64,000 bases of DNA from Lentisphaeria bacterium. Lineage in GTDB: Bacteria; Verrucomicrobiota; Lentisphaeria; Victivallales; Victivallaceae. The notes under the pieces were generated by a model that ran no database searches, had not been told where the DNA came from, and saw only the letters and a list, made by a program, of their open reading frames with translations. The DNA lies in assembly GCA_018265615.1 (NCBI GenBank), contig JABLYX010000004.1, positions 1-64,000 of the forward strand, in the 5' to 3' direction. Positions 33,725 through 43,004 of this stretch are shown in pieces (within the stretch, counting starts at the first letter, position 1; each line of letters starts with the position of its first letter). The translations under genes were made by a program, and so were the position numbers.

Positions 33725-34471
33725 ATGTCGGATCTGAACCGGGGTAGCCGCATGCCGGCTGTGATGCATCAGTACTTTACATTGATTGAACTTCTGGTGG
33801 TGATTGCGATCATCGCGATTCTCGCGTCGATGCTGTTGCCGGCCCTGAACCGCGCCCGTGACTCTTCGCGCCAGATCAGTTGTTTGAACAACGTCAGGCA
33901 GCTCGGCGCGGGCATGGTTTTTTACGCGGGGGATTATGCCGATTTCCTGCCCTCCTGCAAGGGGTTCGACTGCCTGAAGGAGAAGCGCCATACCGGGTAT
34001 GTCGGCCAGATTTCGTGGATGGATGCGGTCTGGCCCTATATCAACTCCCACAAGGTTTATTTGTGCCCCTCCGACAAGTGGGCTTCGGGCAACCTTGCGA
34101 AGTATACGTCGAATCCGTGGTCGTATCAGTTCAACCTCTGGGTCGGCTGGTGGGGCACGAGCTCGTTCTCATATGTGAAGCTTTCGAGCATCCGGCAGTC
34201 GAAGGGGGGGCTCGGCATCATCCTGGCCGGAGACGGCGTGCCCAACAATGCGAACGGCGCGATCGGCGCCGAAGGCAAAACACGGGCGAACTACTTCAAT
34301 CCGTACGATCCGGGCGGCACACTCGGCGGCTGGGACGAACTGCGCCACGGTTCCGGCCGCAACAGCACGTTCGTCATGCACGACGGCAGCGCGAAGGCGC
34401 TCTCCTACCGGGAGTTTTACTACGAAAGCGCGTACTGGGCGCCGCTGCAGAAGTCCGAAGCGTGGTTTTGA
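33725..34471 (+). CDS. Pseudopilin with H-Xn-DG motif (cassette B)
   Basis: A 248-residue protein. Met1 has an excellent site (GAAGGAG) eight bases upstream, giving a 17-residue leader; Met14 (MHQYFTLIE) would give the short leader seen in the other four but has no such site. The helix FTLIELLVVIAIIAIL is identical to the others. The residue before Phe is Tyr, not Gly. A C-terminal motif RHGSGRNSTFVMHDGS corresponds to H-X9-DG. It stands 18 bp upstream of the large glycosidase. Confidence 0.9.
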   Translation: MSDLNRGSRMPAVMHQYFTLIELLVVIAIIAILASMLLPALNRARDSSRQISCLNNVRQLGAGMVFYAGDYADFLPSCKGFDCLKEKRHTGYVGQISWMDAVWPYINSHKVYLCPSDKWASGNLAKYTSNPWSYQFNLWVGWWGTSSFSYVKLSSIRQSKGGLGIILAGDGVPNNANGAIGAEGKTRANYFNPYDPGGTLGGWDELRHGSGRNSTFVMHDGSAKALSYREFYYESAYWAPLQKSEAWF

Positions 34472-34489
34472 CGGCGGGAGAACGCATCG

Positions 34490-37400
34490 ATGCATACCCT
34501 GAAATTGCCGTTCCTCGCCGCTGTCTCCGGTCTCTCGCTGCTCCTCTCCGCCGGAGCGATTCCGCTCGACGGGCTTCCTGCCGGGGCATATCCGCCGGCG
34601 CAGCCCCGGACCTCGCGGGCCGAAGCCGTGTACTCGGACAATGTGCTGAAAATCTCCGGCGAGCTGCCGTTTTACAAAACCGGTGCGCGTTATGCCGGAA
34701 TCGGCCTGCGGTTGCCGGAGACGCTCGACCTTACGAACCGGAAGTTTGAAGTGACCGCCGCGAGCGGCCGCCCGTTCAAGGCGCTCGAGATCGCTTTCTA
34801 CAACCGGGGAACGGAGAAGCCCGCGATGCTGTTCCGCTCCTGGAACGCGCCGGTCGCGGCGAAAGCGCGGACATTCACGCTCGAATACGGCCGTTCCGGA
34901 GTGTTCGAGTGGGTTGCCGGGGCCGTCAGCGGGGAACCGCCCCGCCTGATTGACCGGATCGGGCTGCGCATCGGCGGAACCGGCAGCAATCAGCCGGTCG
35001 AGCTGAGGCTGTACCGGCTTGAGGTCCCGGCTGCCGCCGGGCGCGAAGCCGCCGAGGCGAACGACGAAACCCGTCTGCTGCTGCTTGATAAAGAGCCGGG
35101 GAAAACCCTGAACCGTTCCGCCGCGGATCGGGAGAAGCTCCGGCTCGAGGTGGAGGAGGTGCAGCTCGACGCGCCGGTCGCCCCGGAGCCGCACGACTTT
35201 CCGATTCCGAAGCTGACCCGGGACGGGCATCTGTTCCTGCGCGACGGCAAGCCGGTGTTCCTGCTCGGCTACGAGGAGGGAGAGATGACGGTCTACCCGT
35301 TTCTCGCGAAGCTCATGGGAGCTGACTTCTTCCAGTTCCACGGGACACGGCTTGAACGCATTCTCCAGCATGAGCGCGCGGGAGATACGCTTCGCCTGAA
35401 ATGGGCGCGCCCGCTCGAGGAGGAGATGCTCCTGCAGGAGTCGCTGCGCAACGGCGTCAATGTCTACCTGAACCCGTGCGAGAACCTTGTGAAACGCTAT
35501 TTCGAGTTCTTTCCGTGGATCGCGGAGCCGTTTCCGGAGCTCTTCGCCACCTTCGGTCATTTCTATGCCTATCGCCATGATCATCCCGATGCGTGGAAGA
35601 TCCGTTCGAATTACTGGAAGCAGCTCTTCAAATATCTCGGGCGCTACCCGGTGTTCGCCTATGAGCTGTTCAACGAGGTCAGCTTCATGGACTACTCCCC
35701 GGAGACGCTCGCGCGGTTCCGGCGCGCCATGGCGGAGAAGTACGGTCGTATTGCGGCGGCGAACCGGGTCTGGAAAACCTCGTTCCGCGATTTCGATTCG
35801 CTCGAACTGAACTGGAAGCCGGCGGTGAACGGCTCGTATGAGCAGCTCGGTCGCGAGGTGTCGCAGATGCTCTGGAACGATTGGCTCCTGTTTTCGGAGC
35901 AGGAGAGCTCCGACGCTTTCGGCATGCTTGCGAAGCTCGTCAGGCACTATCAGCCCGGTTCGCTGGTCACGATCCAGTCGTATTGCGGCTTTCCGTTCGA
36001 CTACGGCGGCTGCGCCGTGAATCCGCGGCTGAAGAGTCTCAGTGAGGACATCTACGGCGACGAGAGCCACTTCCTGCTGCCCGCGGTCGACGAGACGGAC
36101 GAGGCGCAGATCGTCACGGCCGCCTCCACGATGTTCCGGCTCGACTACCTCGCCGGCCTGACGCCGGGAAAACCGCTGATGAGCGAGGAGACCGGTGTGA
36201 GCGGCATGTTTCCGCGTCTCGGTTCCCATACCCGTGTCACCGGGCTGACCGGCGAATGGCGGTTCCGGCCGGAGGAGGCGGGGGAGGGTACTGAAGCCGG
36301 ATTCCACCGCCCGGATTTCGACGATTCTGAGTGGCGCCCGGTGCAGGTCCCCGGCAAGTGGGCGGACTTCGGTTTCCCGCAGGTTACAGTCGGCTGGTAC
36401 CGCCGCGCTTTCGACCTGACCGCCGGACAGCTCGATAAGCCGATCTGGTTCAACGCGAAGCGCATGGCGGACCGGGCGCGTGTCTATGTCAACGGAAAGC
36501 TCGCTGCCGAAACGGCGGGTTGGAGCGATACGGTTGATTGTGATGTGACCCGTCTCCTGCGGCCCGGCCGGAACGTGATCGCGATCCGGCTCGAAAACAC
36601 CTATTTCAGCGATGGCAGGTACTGGGGCGGGCTGCGCGATTCCCTTTCGCTCGACACGGTTCCGGCCTTCACCCGGAACCAGCTCCGGCCCGGACAGTTG
36701 CGTATGTGGCTCTGGCATCGGGCGATTCACGGCGAGAACGGCGTGGTCCCTTCCTATTTCTACGCTCCGGAGGGGGACGAGCTGTCGCTCTTCCGGCAAT
36801 CGAAAATTCACCCGGCGGCACTTGCCGACTTCCCGAAAGCGAAGTATGAGATCGAAAGTGTCGCGGAGCTCATGCTCAGGCCGAAGCCGCGCATCACCGG
36901 CAAAGCCGCGCTGATCTACCCGATCGATACGCTGCGCTGCAACATCCTGCCGACCTATGCGAAGATCCTGAAGGGGCCGCTGACGGCGGAGCTCCGGGAG
37001 TGGTATGCGACGCTGCTTTTCAACGGCATCCAGCTCGAGGTGGTCGACATGCAGTCGGAACTTTCGCGGTTCAGGATCCTCTTCATGCGGCACAACCGGA
37101 TGGTGACGCGCGAGCAGCTTGCGCGGCTGCGCGGCTTTGTCGAAGCGGGCGGCGTGCTGGTCCGCGATGCGGATTCCCTGACCGTCGATCTCGAGAGCGG
37201 CCTGCCGTTCGGCAAAGATCTGCTGCTGCCGGAGGGAACGCTCGGCAGGGGTTTTGTCCGCACGGTCGCCGGGAAGCTCTCTCACGCGGAACGGACCCGC
37301 GCCTTCGCCGGGCCGCTGCGCCGGGCGGAGGTCGCGCCCCCGCTCGCGTTCAGTTCAGCGGAGCCGCTGCCGTACCTCGAGAGCCATCTGCTCTCCGCGG

Positions 37401-38425
37401 GCGGACGGCACCTGATCTACTTCGTCAATTGGGGGACCGGCGGCGAAACGCTCACGGTGCGGACCGCCCGGCCGCTGCCCGGCGGCCGCTACCGGATCCG
37501 TGACCTCGAAACAGGGAAGGAGCTCGGAATCCGTTCCGCGTCCGGGCTGTGCCGGGATGGAATTACGGTCGGGAGCCGTCCGAAGATGGCCGTTACGCTC
37601 CTGCTTGAACCGGAGTCGGCGGAGCCGCTGCCGTTGCGCCGCCTCTCGAAGGAGCAGGAGAGCTGGTTCTCCTTTCTGCTGAAGCCGCAGCCGGAGGTGG
37701 AGAAAGAGAAGCGCGTTCTCTTCGCGGCCCAGACGTGGGCCGCCACCCCGGTCAAGATGCTGACCGCCTGCCGGGCGATGGATGAGGCCGGCTACTCGTA
37801 CACCTCCGCCCTCGGCCCGGTGAAGAACGGTCTGGTCAGCTGCTTTTACCGCGGCGGAGTGCGTGAAATGGCGCTTGATGAATTCGGGATCCTGATGCTG
37901 CTCGGGCCGTTCAACAGCGGGGTCAGCGACGACCAGGCCGAAATCATCGAGAAGTGGGTCGCCCGTGGCGGGAGGCTCTTCATCGCCGGGAATACGCACC
38001 GCGCGGCCTACGGCTGGATGAAGAACGCGAATATCCGGAAGACCTTCTATTACCGGTTCGGCATTGCGTTTGAGGATTACCGGCGCATCCTGAACCCGGA
38101 ACGCTGCCGCTGGGGCTTTCCGGAACTGCCGGTGTTCACGGGGGCGGAGACGCCGCTCGGAGAGGGGATCCGCGAGATTCACACGCTCGGTTCGCCGCTC
38201 GTGACCCTGGAATCCTCCGAATGGATTCCGGCTGTCGTGGCGGGTCCCGGCGCGAACTATCCGGCTTCGACCCCGTTTATTGCGGTCCGGCCGTTCGGAA
38301 AAGGGAAGATCGTCGCCTGCGGGGACGCGAACTTTTTGAAGCCCGAGCTTTTCGGATGCGGCGACAATTCGAAACTCTTCCTGCGGCTGCTGCGTTATCT
38401 GTCGGAAGAAAACGGCAAAAAATAG
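34490..38425 (+). CDS. Multidomain secreted glycosidase, GH42/GH2-like (1311 residues)
   Basis: The signal peptide covers residues 1-23. A beta-rich domain (25-190) leads to a TIM barrel (240-575) with a GH-A acid/base candidate Glu396 (YELFNEVSF) and nucleophile candidate Glu566/567 (PLMSEETG). A GH2-type jelly-roll follows (about 585-725: DFDDSEWRPVQVPGKW). Next is a glutamine-amidotransferase-like fold as in the GH42 trimerisation domain (about 830-930: EQLARLRGFVEAGGVLVRDAD), then a second such domain (about 1100-1190: DDQAEIIEKWVARGGRLFIAG). It probably removes terminal beta-linked sugars such as galactose. Such a domain order is not one I recognise. Family assignment is approximate. Confidence 0.82.
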   Translation: MHTLKLPFLAAVSGLSLLLSAGAIPLDGLPAGAYPPAQPRTSRAEAVYSDNVLKISGELPFYKTGARYAGIGLRLPETLDLTNRKFEVTAASGRPFKALEIAFYNRGTEKPAMLFRSWNAPVAAKARTFTLEYGRSGVFEWVAGAVSGEPPRLIDRIGLRIGGTGSNQPVELRLYRLEVPAAAGREAAEANDETRLLLLDKEPGKTLNRSAADREKLRLEVEEVQLDAPVAPEPHDFPIPKLTRDGHLFLRDGKPVFLLGYEEGEMTVYPFLAKLMGADFFQFHGTRLERILQHERAGDTLRLKWARPLEEEMLLQESLRNGVNVYLNPCENLVKRYFEFFPWIAEPFPELFATFGHFYAYRHDHPDAWKIRSNYWKQLFKYLGRYPVFAYELFNEVSFMDYSPETLARFRRAMAEKYGRIAAANRVWKTSFRDFDSLELNWKPAVNGSYEQLGREVSQMLWNDWLLFSEQESSDAFGMLAKLVRHYQPGSLVTIQSYCGFPFDYGGCAVNPRLKSLSEDIYGDESHFLLPAVDETDEAQIVTAASTMFRLDYLAGLTPGKPLMSEETGVSGMFPRLGSHTRVTGLTGEWRFRPEEAGEGTEAGFHRPDFDDSEWRPVQVPGKWADFGFPQVTVGWYRRAFDLTAGQLDKPIWFNAKRMADRARVYVNGKLAAETAGWSDTVDCDVTRLLRPGRNVIAIRLENTYFSDGRYWGGLRDSLSLDTVPAFTRNQLRPGQLRMWLWHRAIHGENGVVPSYFYAPEGDELSLFRQSKIHPAALADFPKAKYEIESVAELMLRPKPRITGKAALIYPIDTLRCNILPTYAKILKGPLTAELREWYATLLFNGIQLEVVDMQSELSRFRILFMRHNRMVTREQLARLRGFVEAGGVLVRDADSLTVDLESGLPFGKDLLLPEGTLGRGFVRTVAGKLSHAERTRAFAGPLRRAEVAPPLAFSSAEPLPYLESHLLSAGGRHLIYFVNWGTGGETLTVRTARPLPGGRYRIRDLETGKELGIRSASGLCRDGITVGSRPKMAVTLLLEPESAEPLPLRRLSKEQESWFSFLLKPQPEVEKEKRVLFAAQTWAATPVKMLTACRAMDEAGYSYTSALGPVKNGLVSCFYRGGVREMALDEFGILMLLGPFNSGVSDDQAEIIEKWVARGGRLFIAGNTHRAAYGWMKNANIRKTFYYRFGIAFEDYRRILNPERCRWGFPELPVFTGAETPLGEGIREIHTLGSPLVTLESSEWIPAVVAGPGANYPASTPFIAVRPFGKGKIVACGDANFLKPELFGCGDNSKLFLRLLRYLSEENGKK

Positions 38426-38638
38426 GATAAAAAGCGGTGCGGAGACTGGAAATCGGCGGAATCGGTGCTATTTTAATCAGGTCTGCAAGTCCCGGTCCGG
38501 GTGAAACCCGATCATCAGAAGCCCGGTGCGGTGACGGAGCGGATGCCACGGGATGCGTTCAACGGAAAGATGTGCGAAGTTTTTCCGGCAGGAGCGCAAC
38601 AACGTACGAAAACCGAATAAATTGGACGAATCGAAGTT
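38426..38638. other. Leader region of rplM
   Basis: 213 bp between the glycosidase and rplM. It contains several complementary GC blocks (CCCGGTCCGGG near 38493; CCCG/GCCCGG) and may hold the rplM promoter and an autoregulatory leader. The sequence did not match any riboswitch core I know. The ribosome binding site before rplM is weak (GAAG). Confidence 0.35.
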
Positions 38639-39070
38639 ATGAAAACCTATCTGGCGAAAACCGGTGAGATCGAGCGGGAATACATCCTGTTCGACGCGTC
38701 GGAAGCTCCGGTCGGCCGTCTCGCCGTCCGCATCGCGAATGCGCTGCGCGGCAAGGACAAGCCGACGTATACCCCTCACATCGATACGGGTGCGTTTGTG
38801 ATCGTGATCAATGCCGAAAAGTCGGTCTTCACCGGCCGCAAGGGCGAAGAGAAGGTGTACGTCGATTACACCGGTTTCCGCAGCGGCTACAAAGAGCGTA
38901 CCGCCAAGGAATTGCGCGAGCGCAACCCCGAACGCTTCATCAAGGATGCGGTCTGGGGGATGATGCCGCATGGTCGTCTGGGGCGCGCCCAGTTCAGCAA
39001 GCTGAAGGTCTACGCCGGTGCGGAGCATCCGCACACCGCGCAGCAGCCGAAGAAAATCACCGTGAAGTAA
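38639..39070 (+). CDS. rplM: 50S ribosomal protein L13
   Basis: A 143-residue protein with the family signatures VGRLAVRIANALRGKDKPTYTPHIDTGAFVIV.., AVWGMMPHGRLGRAQFSKLKVYAG.EHPH and the usual length. It binds 23S rRNA early in 50S assembly. It forms the conserved rplM-rpsI pair, 12 bp before rpsI. Confidence 0.98.
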   Translation: MKTYLAKTGEIEREYILFDASEAPVGRLAVRIANALRGKDKPTYTPHIDTGAFVIVINAEKSVFTGRKGEEKVYVDYTGFRSGYKERTAKELRERNPERFIKDAVWGMMPHGRLGRAQFSKLKVYAGAEHPHTAQQPKKITVK

Positions 39071-39082
39071 TGGAGCAGCGCT

Positions 39083-39481
39083 ATGGCTATTAAGAGTGAA
39101 GAAATTCTGGCTACCGGTCGTCGCAAATGCGCGGTCGCTCGCGTTCGGCTCCAGCCGGGCACCGGTAAGATCGAAATCAACGGCAAGCCGATGGCGGAGT
39201 ACTTTCCGAGCGAAGCGCTTTGCGGATATGTCTGCCAGGTCCTGAAGCTTACCGAAACCGAGGGTAAGGTTGATATCCGTGCGAACCTCGATGGCGGCGG
39301 CATGAGCGGCCAGGCCGGCGCTCTGCGCCACGGCGTGGCGCGCGCGCTCCTCAAGATGAACGAGGAGATCAAGCCGGTGCTGAAGGCTGCCGGCATGCTG
39401 ACCCGCGACGCCCGCGTCAAGGAACGCAAGAAGCCCGGTCAACCGGGAGCCCGTCGCCGGTTCCAGTTCTCGAAGCGCTGA
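39083..39481 (+). CDS. rpsI: 30S ribosomal protein S9
   Basis: A 132-residue protein with ATGRRKCAVARVRLQPG, the GGGMSGQAGALRHGVARAL core and the conserved basic tail ending SKR that contacts P-site tRNA. It follows rplM, as in most bacteria, and is followed by a strong terminator. Confidence 0.98.
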   Translation: MAIKSEEILATGRRKCAVARVRLQPGTGKIEINGKPMAEYFPSEALCGYVCQVLKLTETEGKVDIRANLDGGGMSGQAGALRHGVARALLKMNEEIKPVLKAAGMLTRDARVKERKKPGQPGARRRFQFSKR

Positions 39482-39508
39482 GCACTTCCGGAACGAATCG
39501 GACGATTC

Positions 39509-39544
39509 AAAAAACCGCACCTCCGTATGGAAGTGCGGTTTTTT
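39509..39544. terminator. Bidirectional intrinsic terminator after rpsI
   Basis: The stem AAAAAACCGCAC / GTGCGGTTTTTT with a 12-base loop gives a U tract on both strands. It serves rpsI from the left and the convergent zinc-ribbon gene from the right. Confidence 0.92.
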
Positions 39545-39598
39545 CATTGCGAAACTGCCCGGGCTGCGGCGGGCGCACTTCGGGCATTCCTGGCTGCG

Positions 39599-39943
39599 TT
39601 AACGGGCGATTCCCGCGGCCATGCCGATCAGGGAGAGCAGAAAGGAGAAGCCGAGGATCAGAAGGAAGATGATGATCATCGCCGGAATCGACGCGATTGC
39701 AATCTCCACAAGCAGCTTGACCATGTTCAGGAACGGGATGTCGATTCCGATGATCCGGACGCCGTCCGGATCGTTCCGGATTTTCATCGACGGGGACGGA
39801 ACCGCTGCGGCGGCTTCGTTCACGACTGTTTCGGGATCGACCGCGAAGGATTTCGAACAGGCCGGACACCGCACGTGCGTCCCGCGTTCGAATTCCTGTC
39901 CCGCATCCATCCGGCTCTGACAATACGGACACTGCAGTTTCAT
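39599..39943 (-). CDS. Small zinc-ribbon membrane protein
   Basis: A 114-residue protein with an N-terminal MJ0042-type zinc ribbon (CPYCQSRMD.., CPACSKSF), a short linker, and one long hydrophobic stretch (about residues 78-108) that can form a hairpin or two membrane helices. AAGGAGAGAC precedes the ATG. Such proteins are frequent in Lentisphaerota and Planctomycetota and have no known function. Confidence 0.8.
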   Translation of the reverse strand: MKLQCPYCQSRMDAGQEFERGTHVRCPACSKSFAVDPETVVNEAAAAVPSPSMKIRNDPDGVRIIGIDIPFLNMVKLLVEIAIASIPAMIIIFLLILGFSFLLSLIGMAAGIAR

Positions 39944-40057
39944 TCTGTCTCTCCTTTCGAATCAGCGGGCCGGCACTTTGCCTCCCGTCTGATGGTTTCT
40001 CAGATGCAAACAATGTTCCGGTGCGCGGAAATGCCGTGCGGCAAACTTTCCCGAATT

Positions 40058-41197
40058 TCAGTTTCCGTCCGGCTTTTCGGCGGAGGAGACGGTGCTCGGG
40101 GGGATGTCCACCGACTGATCCGGCGCGGCGGGATCGAATGCGGGGATTTCCGGGCGCAGCCGTGCTGCGAGTTCCGGGAGGCCGGCGCGGATTCCCTCCA
40201 CGACGCACCTTGCCAGCTCATAGCCGCCGTAGACGCTGTGGTGCGTATTATCCTTCAGCTCCTTCGACTGTCCGGGGAAGCTTCCGGCCGGATAGAAGAC
40301 AAAGGCTTTTCTGGAGCCTTCGTCGCCAAGCGCCCCGTAGAGTTTCAGGCTCATGGCGTGCAGGTCGATGACGGGGATATTTTTCTCTTTGCCGACCTGC
40401 CGGACGGCTTCGGCGTAATCGTGCAGCGTCGTAATCGGCTTGCCTTTGCGGAACCTGCGCCGCTCCATGGGGGTGACGAGCACGGGGTTGCCGCCGCGCG
40501 CCGCGACCTGGTCGACAAATTCCGCCAGCCGTGTTTTATAGGATTTGAACGGACCCGCGTTTTCGCCTTTCTCCTTCTGGTCGTTGTGACCGAACTGGAT
40601 GAAGACATAATCCCCTTTTTTCATCTGGGAGATGATCTTGCCGAGCCGTTTCTGACGCACGAAGCTGTTCAGCGCGAGGCCTGATTCGGCATGGTTCGCG
40701 ACTGCGGTTCCGGCCTCGAAGAACGCGGGGAGCATGAGGCCCCAGCTGGCCCACGGTTCGCTGCCCTGGTCCGTGACGGTCGAGTCGCCCGCGAGGAAGA
40801 CGGTGAGGGCGCCGGGATCGGGGGCGATCTGCGGCTTCGGGACCTCGGGGGCGTCGCTGAACACTTCGAGCTGGAGTTTCCCATCCCAGCGCGGATGGCC
40901 GTTCTCGCCTTTTTTCAGCGACACTTTGCCGCCGTCTCCGATTTCCGGCGTGCGGATGTTCACGGTGAAGGATTTCGTGACGAATTCACCGGGCTTCGTC
41001 GCGACTCTGTCGAGCATGAGGCGCCGCCCCTCGGCCTTGACGCAGCTGACCGTCTCCCGGTTCGCGTCGCCGAAACGGAGGGTCACTTTGTAGTTCCCCT
41101 CCGGCAGGTCGGAGGCGGAGGCGCTTCTCGTGATTTCCCCGGCGTGCACCCCCGCGAGGGACAGTGCGCCCAGGAGCATGGCGATTTTCGGCAGCAT
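40058..41197 (-). CDS. Secreted SGNH acetylesterase with N-terminal binding domain (rhamnogalacturonan acetylesterase-like)
   Basis: A 379-residue protein with a signal peptide (1-19). Residues 20-120 are a beta-sandwich domain resembling those fused to carbohydrate esterases (NYKVTLRFGD..). The SGNH domain follows with LAGDSTVTDQG (Ser nucleophile), FIQFGHNDQ and a DNTHHSVYGG catalytic Asp/His block. It should deacetylate pectin-type polysaccharide. It lies 21 bp after dctM and is probably cotranscribed with the TRAP genes, which links deacetylation of the polymer with uptake of an acid sugar. Confidence 0.9.
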   Translation of the reverse strand: MLPKIAMLLGALSLAGVHAGEITRSASASDLPEGNYKVTLRFGDANRETVSCVKAEGRRLMLDRVATKPGEFVTKSFTVNIRTPEIGDGGKVSLKKGENGHPRWDGKLQLEVFSDAPEVPKPQIAPDPGALTVFLAGDSTVTDQGSEPWASWGLMLPAFFEAGTAVANHAESGLALNSFVRQKRLGKIISQMKKGDYVFIQFGHNDQKEKGENAGPFKSYKTRLAEFVDQVAARGGNPVLVTPMERRRFRKGKPITTLHDYAEAVRQVGKEKNIPVIDLHAMSLKLYGALGDEGSRKAFVFYPAGSFPGQSKELKDNTHHSVYGGYELARCVVEGIRAGLPELAARLRPEIPAFDPAAPDQSVDIPPSTVSSAEKPDGN

Positions 41198-41218
41198 ACT
41201 TTTCTCCCTGGTTCTGGT

Positions 41219-42520
41219 TTATTTCAGCAATCCCGCGACTTCGGGCAGCCACATTGAAATGGCCGGAACGAACGTGATGAGCAGTACCGCGACGATCATC
41301 GCGATGAAGAACGGGAGCATCGGCTTCGTGACGTTCGCGATCGAGGTCTTGCCGATTCCGCAGCCGAGGAAGAGGCAGGAGCCCACCGGCGGCGTGCACA
41401 GCCCGATGCAGAGGTTCGCGATCATCATGATTCCGAACTGGATGTCGCTCATGCCGAGCTGGTGCGCCACCGGCAGGAAGATCGGCGTGAAGATCAGCAC
41501 CGCCGGGGTCATGTCCATGAAGGTCCCGACCGCCAGCAGCAGCAGATTGATGATGAGGAGCAGCACGATCCGGTTGTCGGAGATCGCGATGAGCGCCGAG
41601 CTGATGGTCTGCGGGATGTTCGAGATCGTCATGATCCAGCTCATCGACGAGCTGACCGCGATGAGCAGCATGACCACCGCGGTCGTGACCCCCGTCTGGC
41701 GCAGAATGCCGGGGAGGTCGCGCGGCTTCACCTCGCGGTAGACCGCGACGGCGAGGATGAGCGAATAGGCCACCGCCACCGCCGCCGCCTCCGTTGCCGT
41801 GAAGATCCCGCCGAGGATCCCGCCGATGATGACGACCATGAGGAACAGACTCAGGAACGCGCGGCGGAAGCTCGTCCAGATCTGCTTCAAACTCGACTTT
41901 GCGCCTCCCCTGTCCCCCTTGCGGATCGCGTGGAGCATGCAGACCGTCATGATGCAGAGCCCCATGAGGATTCCGGGCAGCACGCCCGCGATGAAGATCG
42001 CGGCGATTGAAACCGAGCCGCACGCAACCGCATAGACGATCATGATGTTCGACGGCGGGATAATCAGCCCCGTCGTCGCGGCCGAGGTCGTGACCGCCAC
42101 GCTGAAGTCGCGGTCGTAGCCGTTACGGGTCATCTCCGGCAGCATGAAGCCGCCGACGCTCGACACCGCCGCTGTGGCGGAGCCGGAGATCGAGCCGAAC
42201 AGCATGCAGGTCAGGGTGTTGACGTAGGAGAGCCCGCCGGGGAACCTCCCCACGAGCGCATTTGCGAAATCGATGAGTCGCCGCGCCATTCCGCCGCGCC
42301 CCATGAGGATGCCGGAGAGTACGAAGAACGGGATCGCCAGCAGCGAGAACGAGCTCACACCGTTCACCATCCGGTCGGCGACGATCATTTCGCTCGACGC
42401 CATTCCGCCGTTTGCGAAGACCGCGACGAGGGAGGCCGTTCCGATCGCCACGCCGATCGGGACATTGCTGAGCAGCAGTGCGACGAACACCAGCACGAGA
42501 ACGATGGCTACTTCAGTCAT
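41219..42520 (-). CDS. dctM: TRAP transporter large permease (DctM)
   Basis: A 433-residue membrane protein with about 12 hydrophobic segments and the DctM pattern (IAIPFFVLSGILMGRGGMARRLIDF.., MLFGSISGSATAAVSSVGGFMLP, PPVGSCLFLGCGIG). It is the sodium-coupled translocating subunit. The ATG at 42520 lies inside the end of dctQ (8-bp overlap). Confidence 0.95.
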   Translation of the reverse strand: MTEVAIVLVLVFVALLLSNVPIGVAIGTASLVAVFANGGMASSEMIVADRMVNGVSSFSLLAIPFFVLSGILMGRGGMARRLIDFANALVGRFPGGLSYVNTLTCMLFGSISGSATAAVSSVGGFMLPEMTRNGYDRDFSVAVTTSAATTGLIIPPSNIMIVYAVACGSVSIAAIFIAGVLPGILMGLCIMTVCMLHAIRKGDRGGAKSSLKQIWTSFRRAFLSLFLMVVIIGGILGGIFTATEAAAVAVAYSLILAVAVYREVKPRDLPGILRQTGVTTAVVMLLIAVSSSMSWIMTISNIPQTISSALIAISDNRIVLLLIINLLLLAVGTFMDMTPAVLIFTPIFLPVAHQLGMSDIQFGIMMIANLCIGLCTPPVGSCLFLGCGIGKTSIANVTKPMLPFFIAMIVAVLLITFVPAISMWLPEVAGLLK

Positions 42521-43004
42521 TGGCCGCCTCCTTCTTCCCGAGGTCATCCTTCAGGCCGCACGCCTCGAAAAGCAGGATGAACGCCCCGCTGACCGGCAGC
42601 GGCAGGTACTGGATCACATCCGATACCTGGAGCGCCGGGAGCACGTTCCAGTGATGGACCGCCTGAAGCACGAGCTTGATTCCGCCGATCCCGAAGACGA
42701 CGAGCACGAAAAACAGGGTGACGAGGTGGATGAACAGCGTCATTTTCCGCTTCATCCCCGGCGTGAAACGTTCGGTGAGGATATCGATTCCGAGGTGTGC
42801 GCGCGCTTCGAACGCCGCGGCGACGCCGAGGAAGCTGACCCAGATCAGCAGCACGGTCGCGAGCTCTTCGGTCCATTTGATCTGCGCGCCCCAGAGATAG
42901 CGCGACGCGACGCCGAGCAGCACGTCGATCACGAGGACGGCGACGGCGGCGATCAGGCAGGCGTTCAGCAGGCGCAGGGCATGTTTTTTCAGGATGTCGA
43001 GCAT
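42513..43004 (-). CDS. dctQ: TRAP transporter small permease (DctQ)
   Basis: A 163-residue protein with four hydrophobic segments and the DctQ signature (WGAQIKWTEELATVLLIWVSFLGVAAAFEARAH, about residues 38-70). It forms the membrane complex with DctM. Its ATG shares one base with the dctP stop. Confidence 0.93.
   Translation of the reverse strand: MLDILKKHALRLLNACLIAAVAVLVIDVLLGVASRYLWGAQIKWTEELATVLLIWVSFLGVAAAFEARAHLGIDILTERFTPGMKRKMTLFIHLVTLFFVLVVFGIGGIKLVLQAVHHWNVLPALQVSDVIQYLPLPVSGAFILLFEACGLKDDLGKKEAAND

Noticed and set aside
33764..34471. Alternative start at Met14 for pseudopilin B
   Set aside because: It would give the same short leader as the other pilins, but only Met1 at 33725 has a good ribosome binding site; I kept Met1 and note the doubt.
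34169..37285. 1038-codon open frame on the minus strand, antisense to the large glycosidase
   Set aside because: It is a by-product of GC-rich codon use. The plus strand has a signal peptide, a ribosome binding site and recognisable domains; the minus frame has none.
38460..38600. Cobalamin-type riboswitch before rplM
   Set aside because: GGTG and GCCAC pieces occur but not in the order and spacing of the known core, and rplM is not a target of that class.
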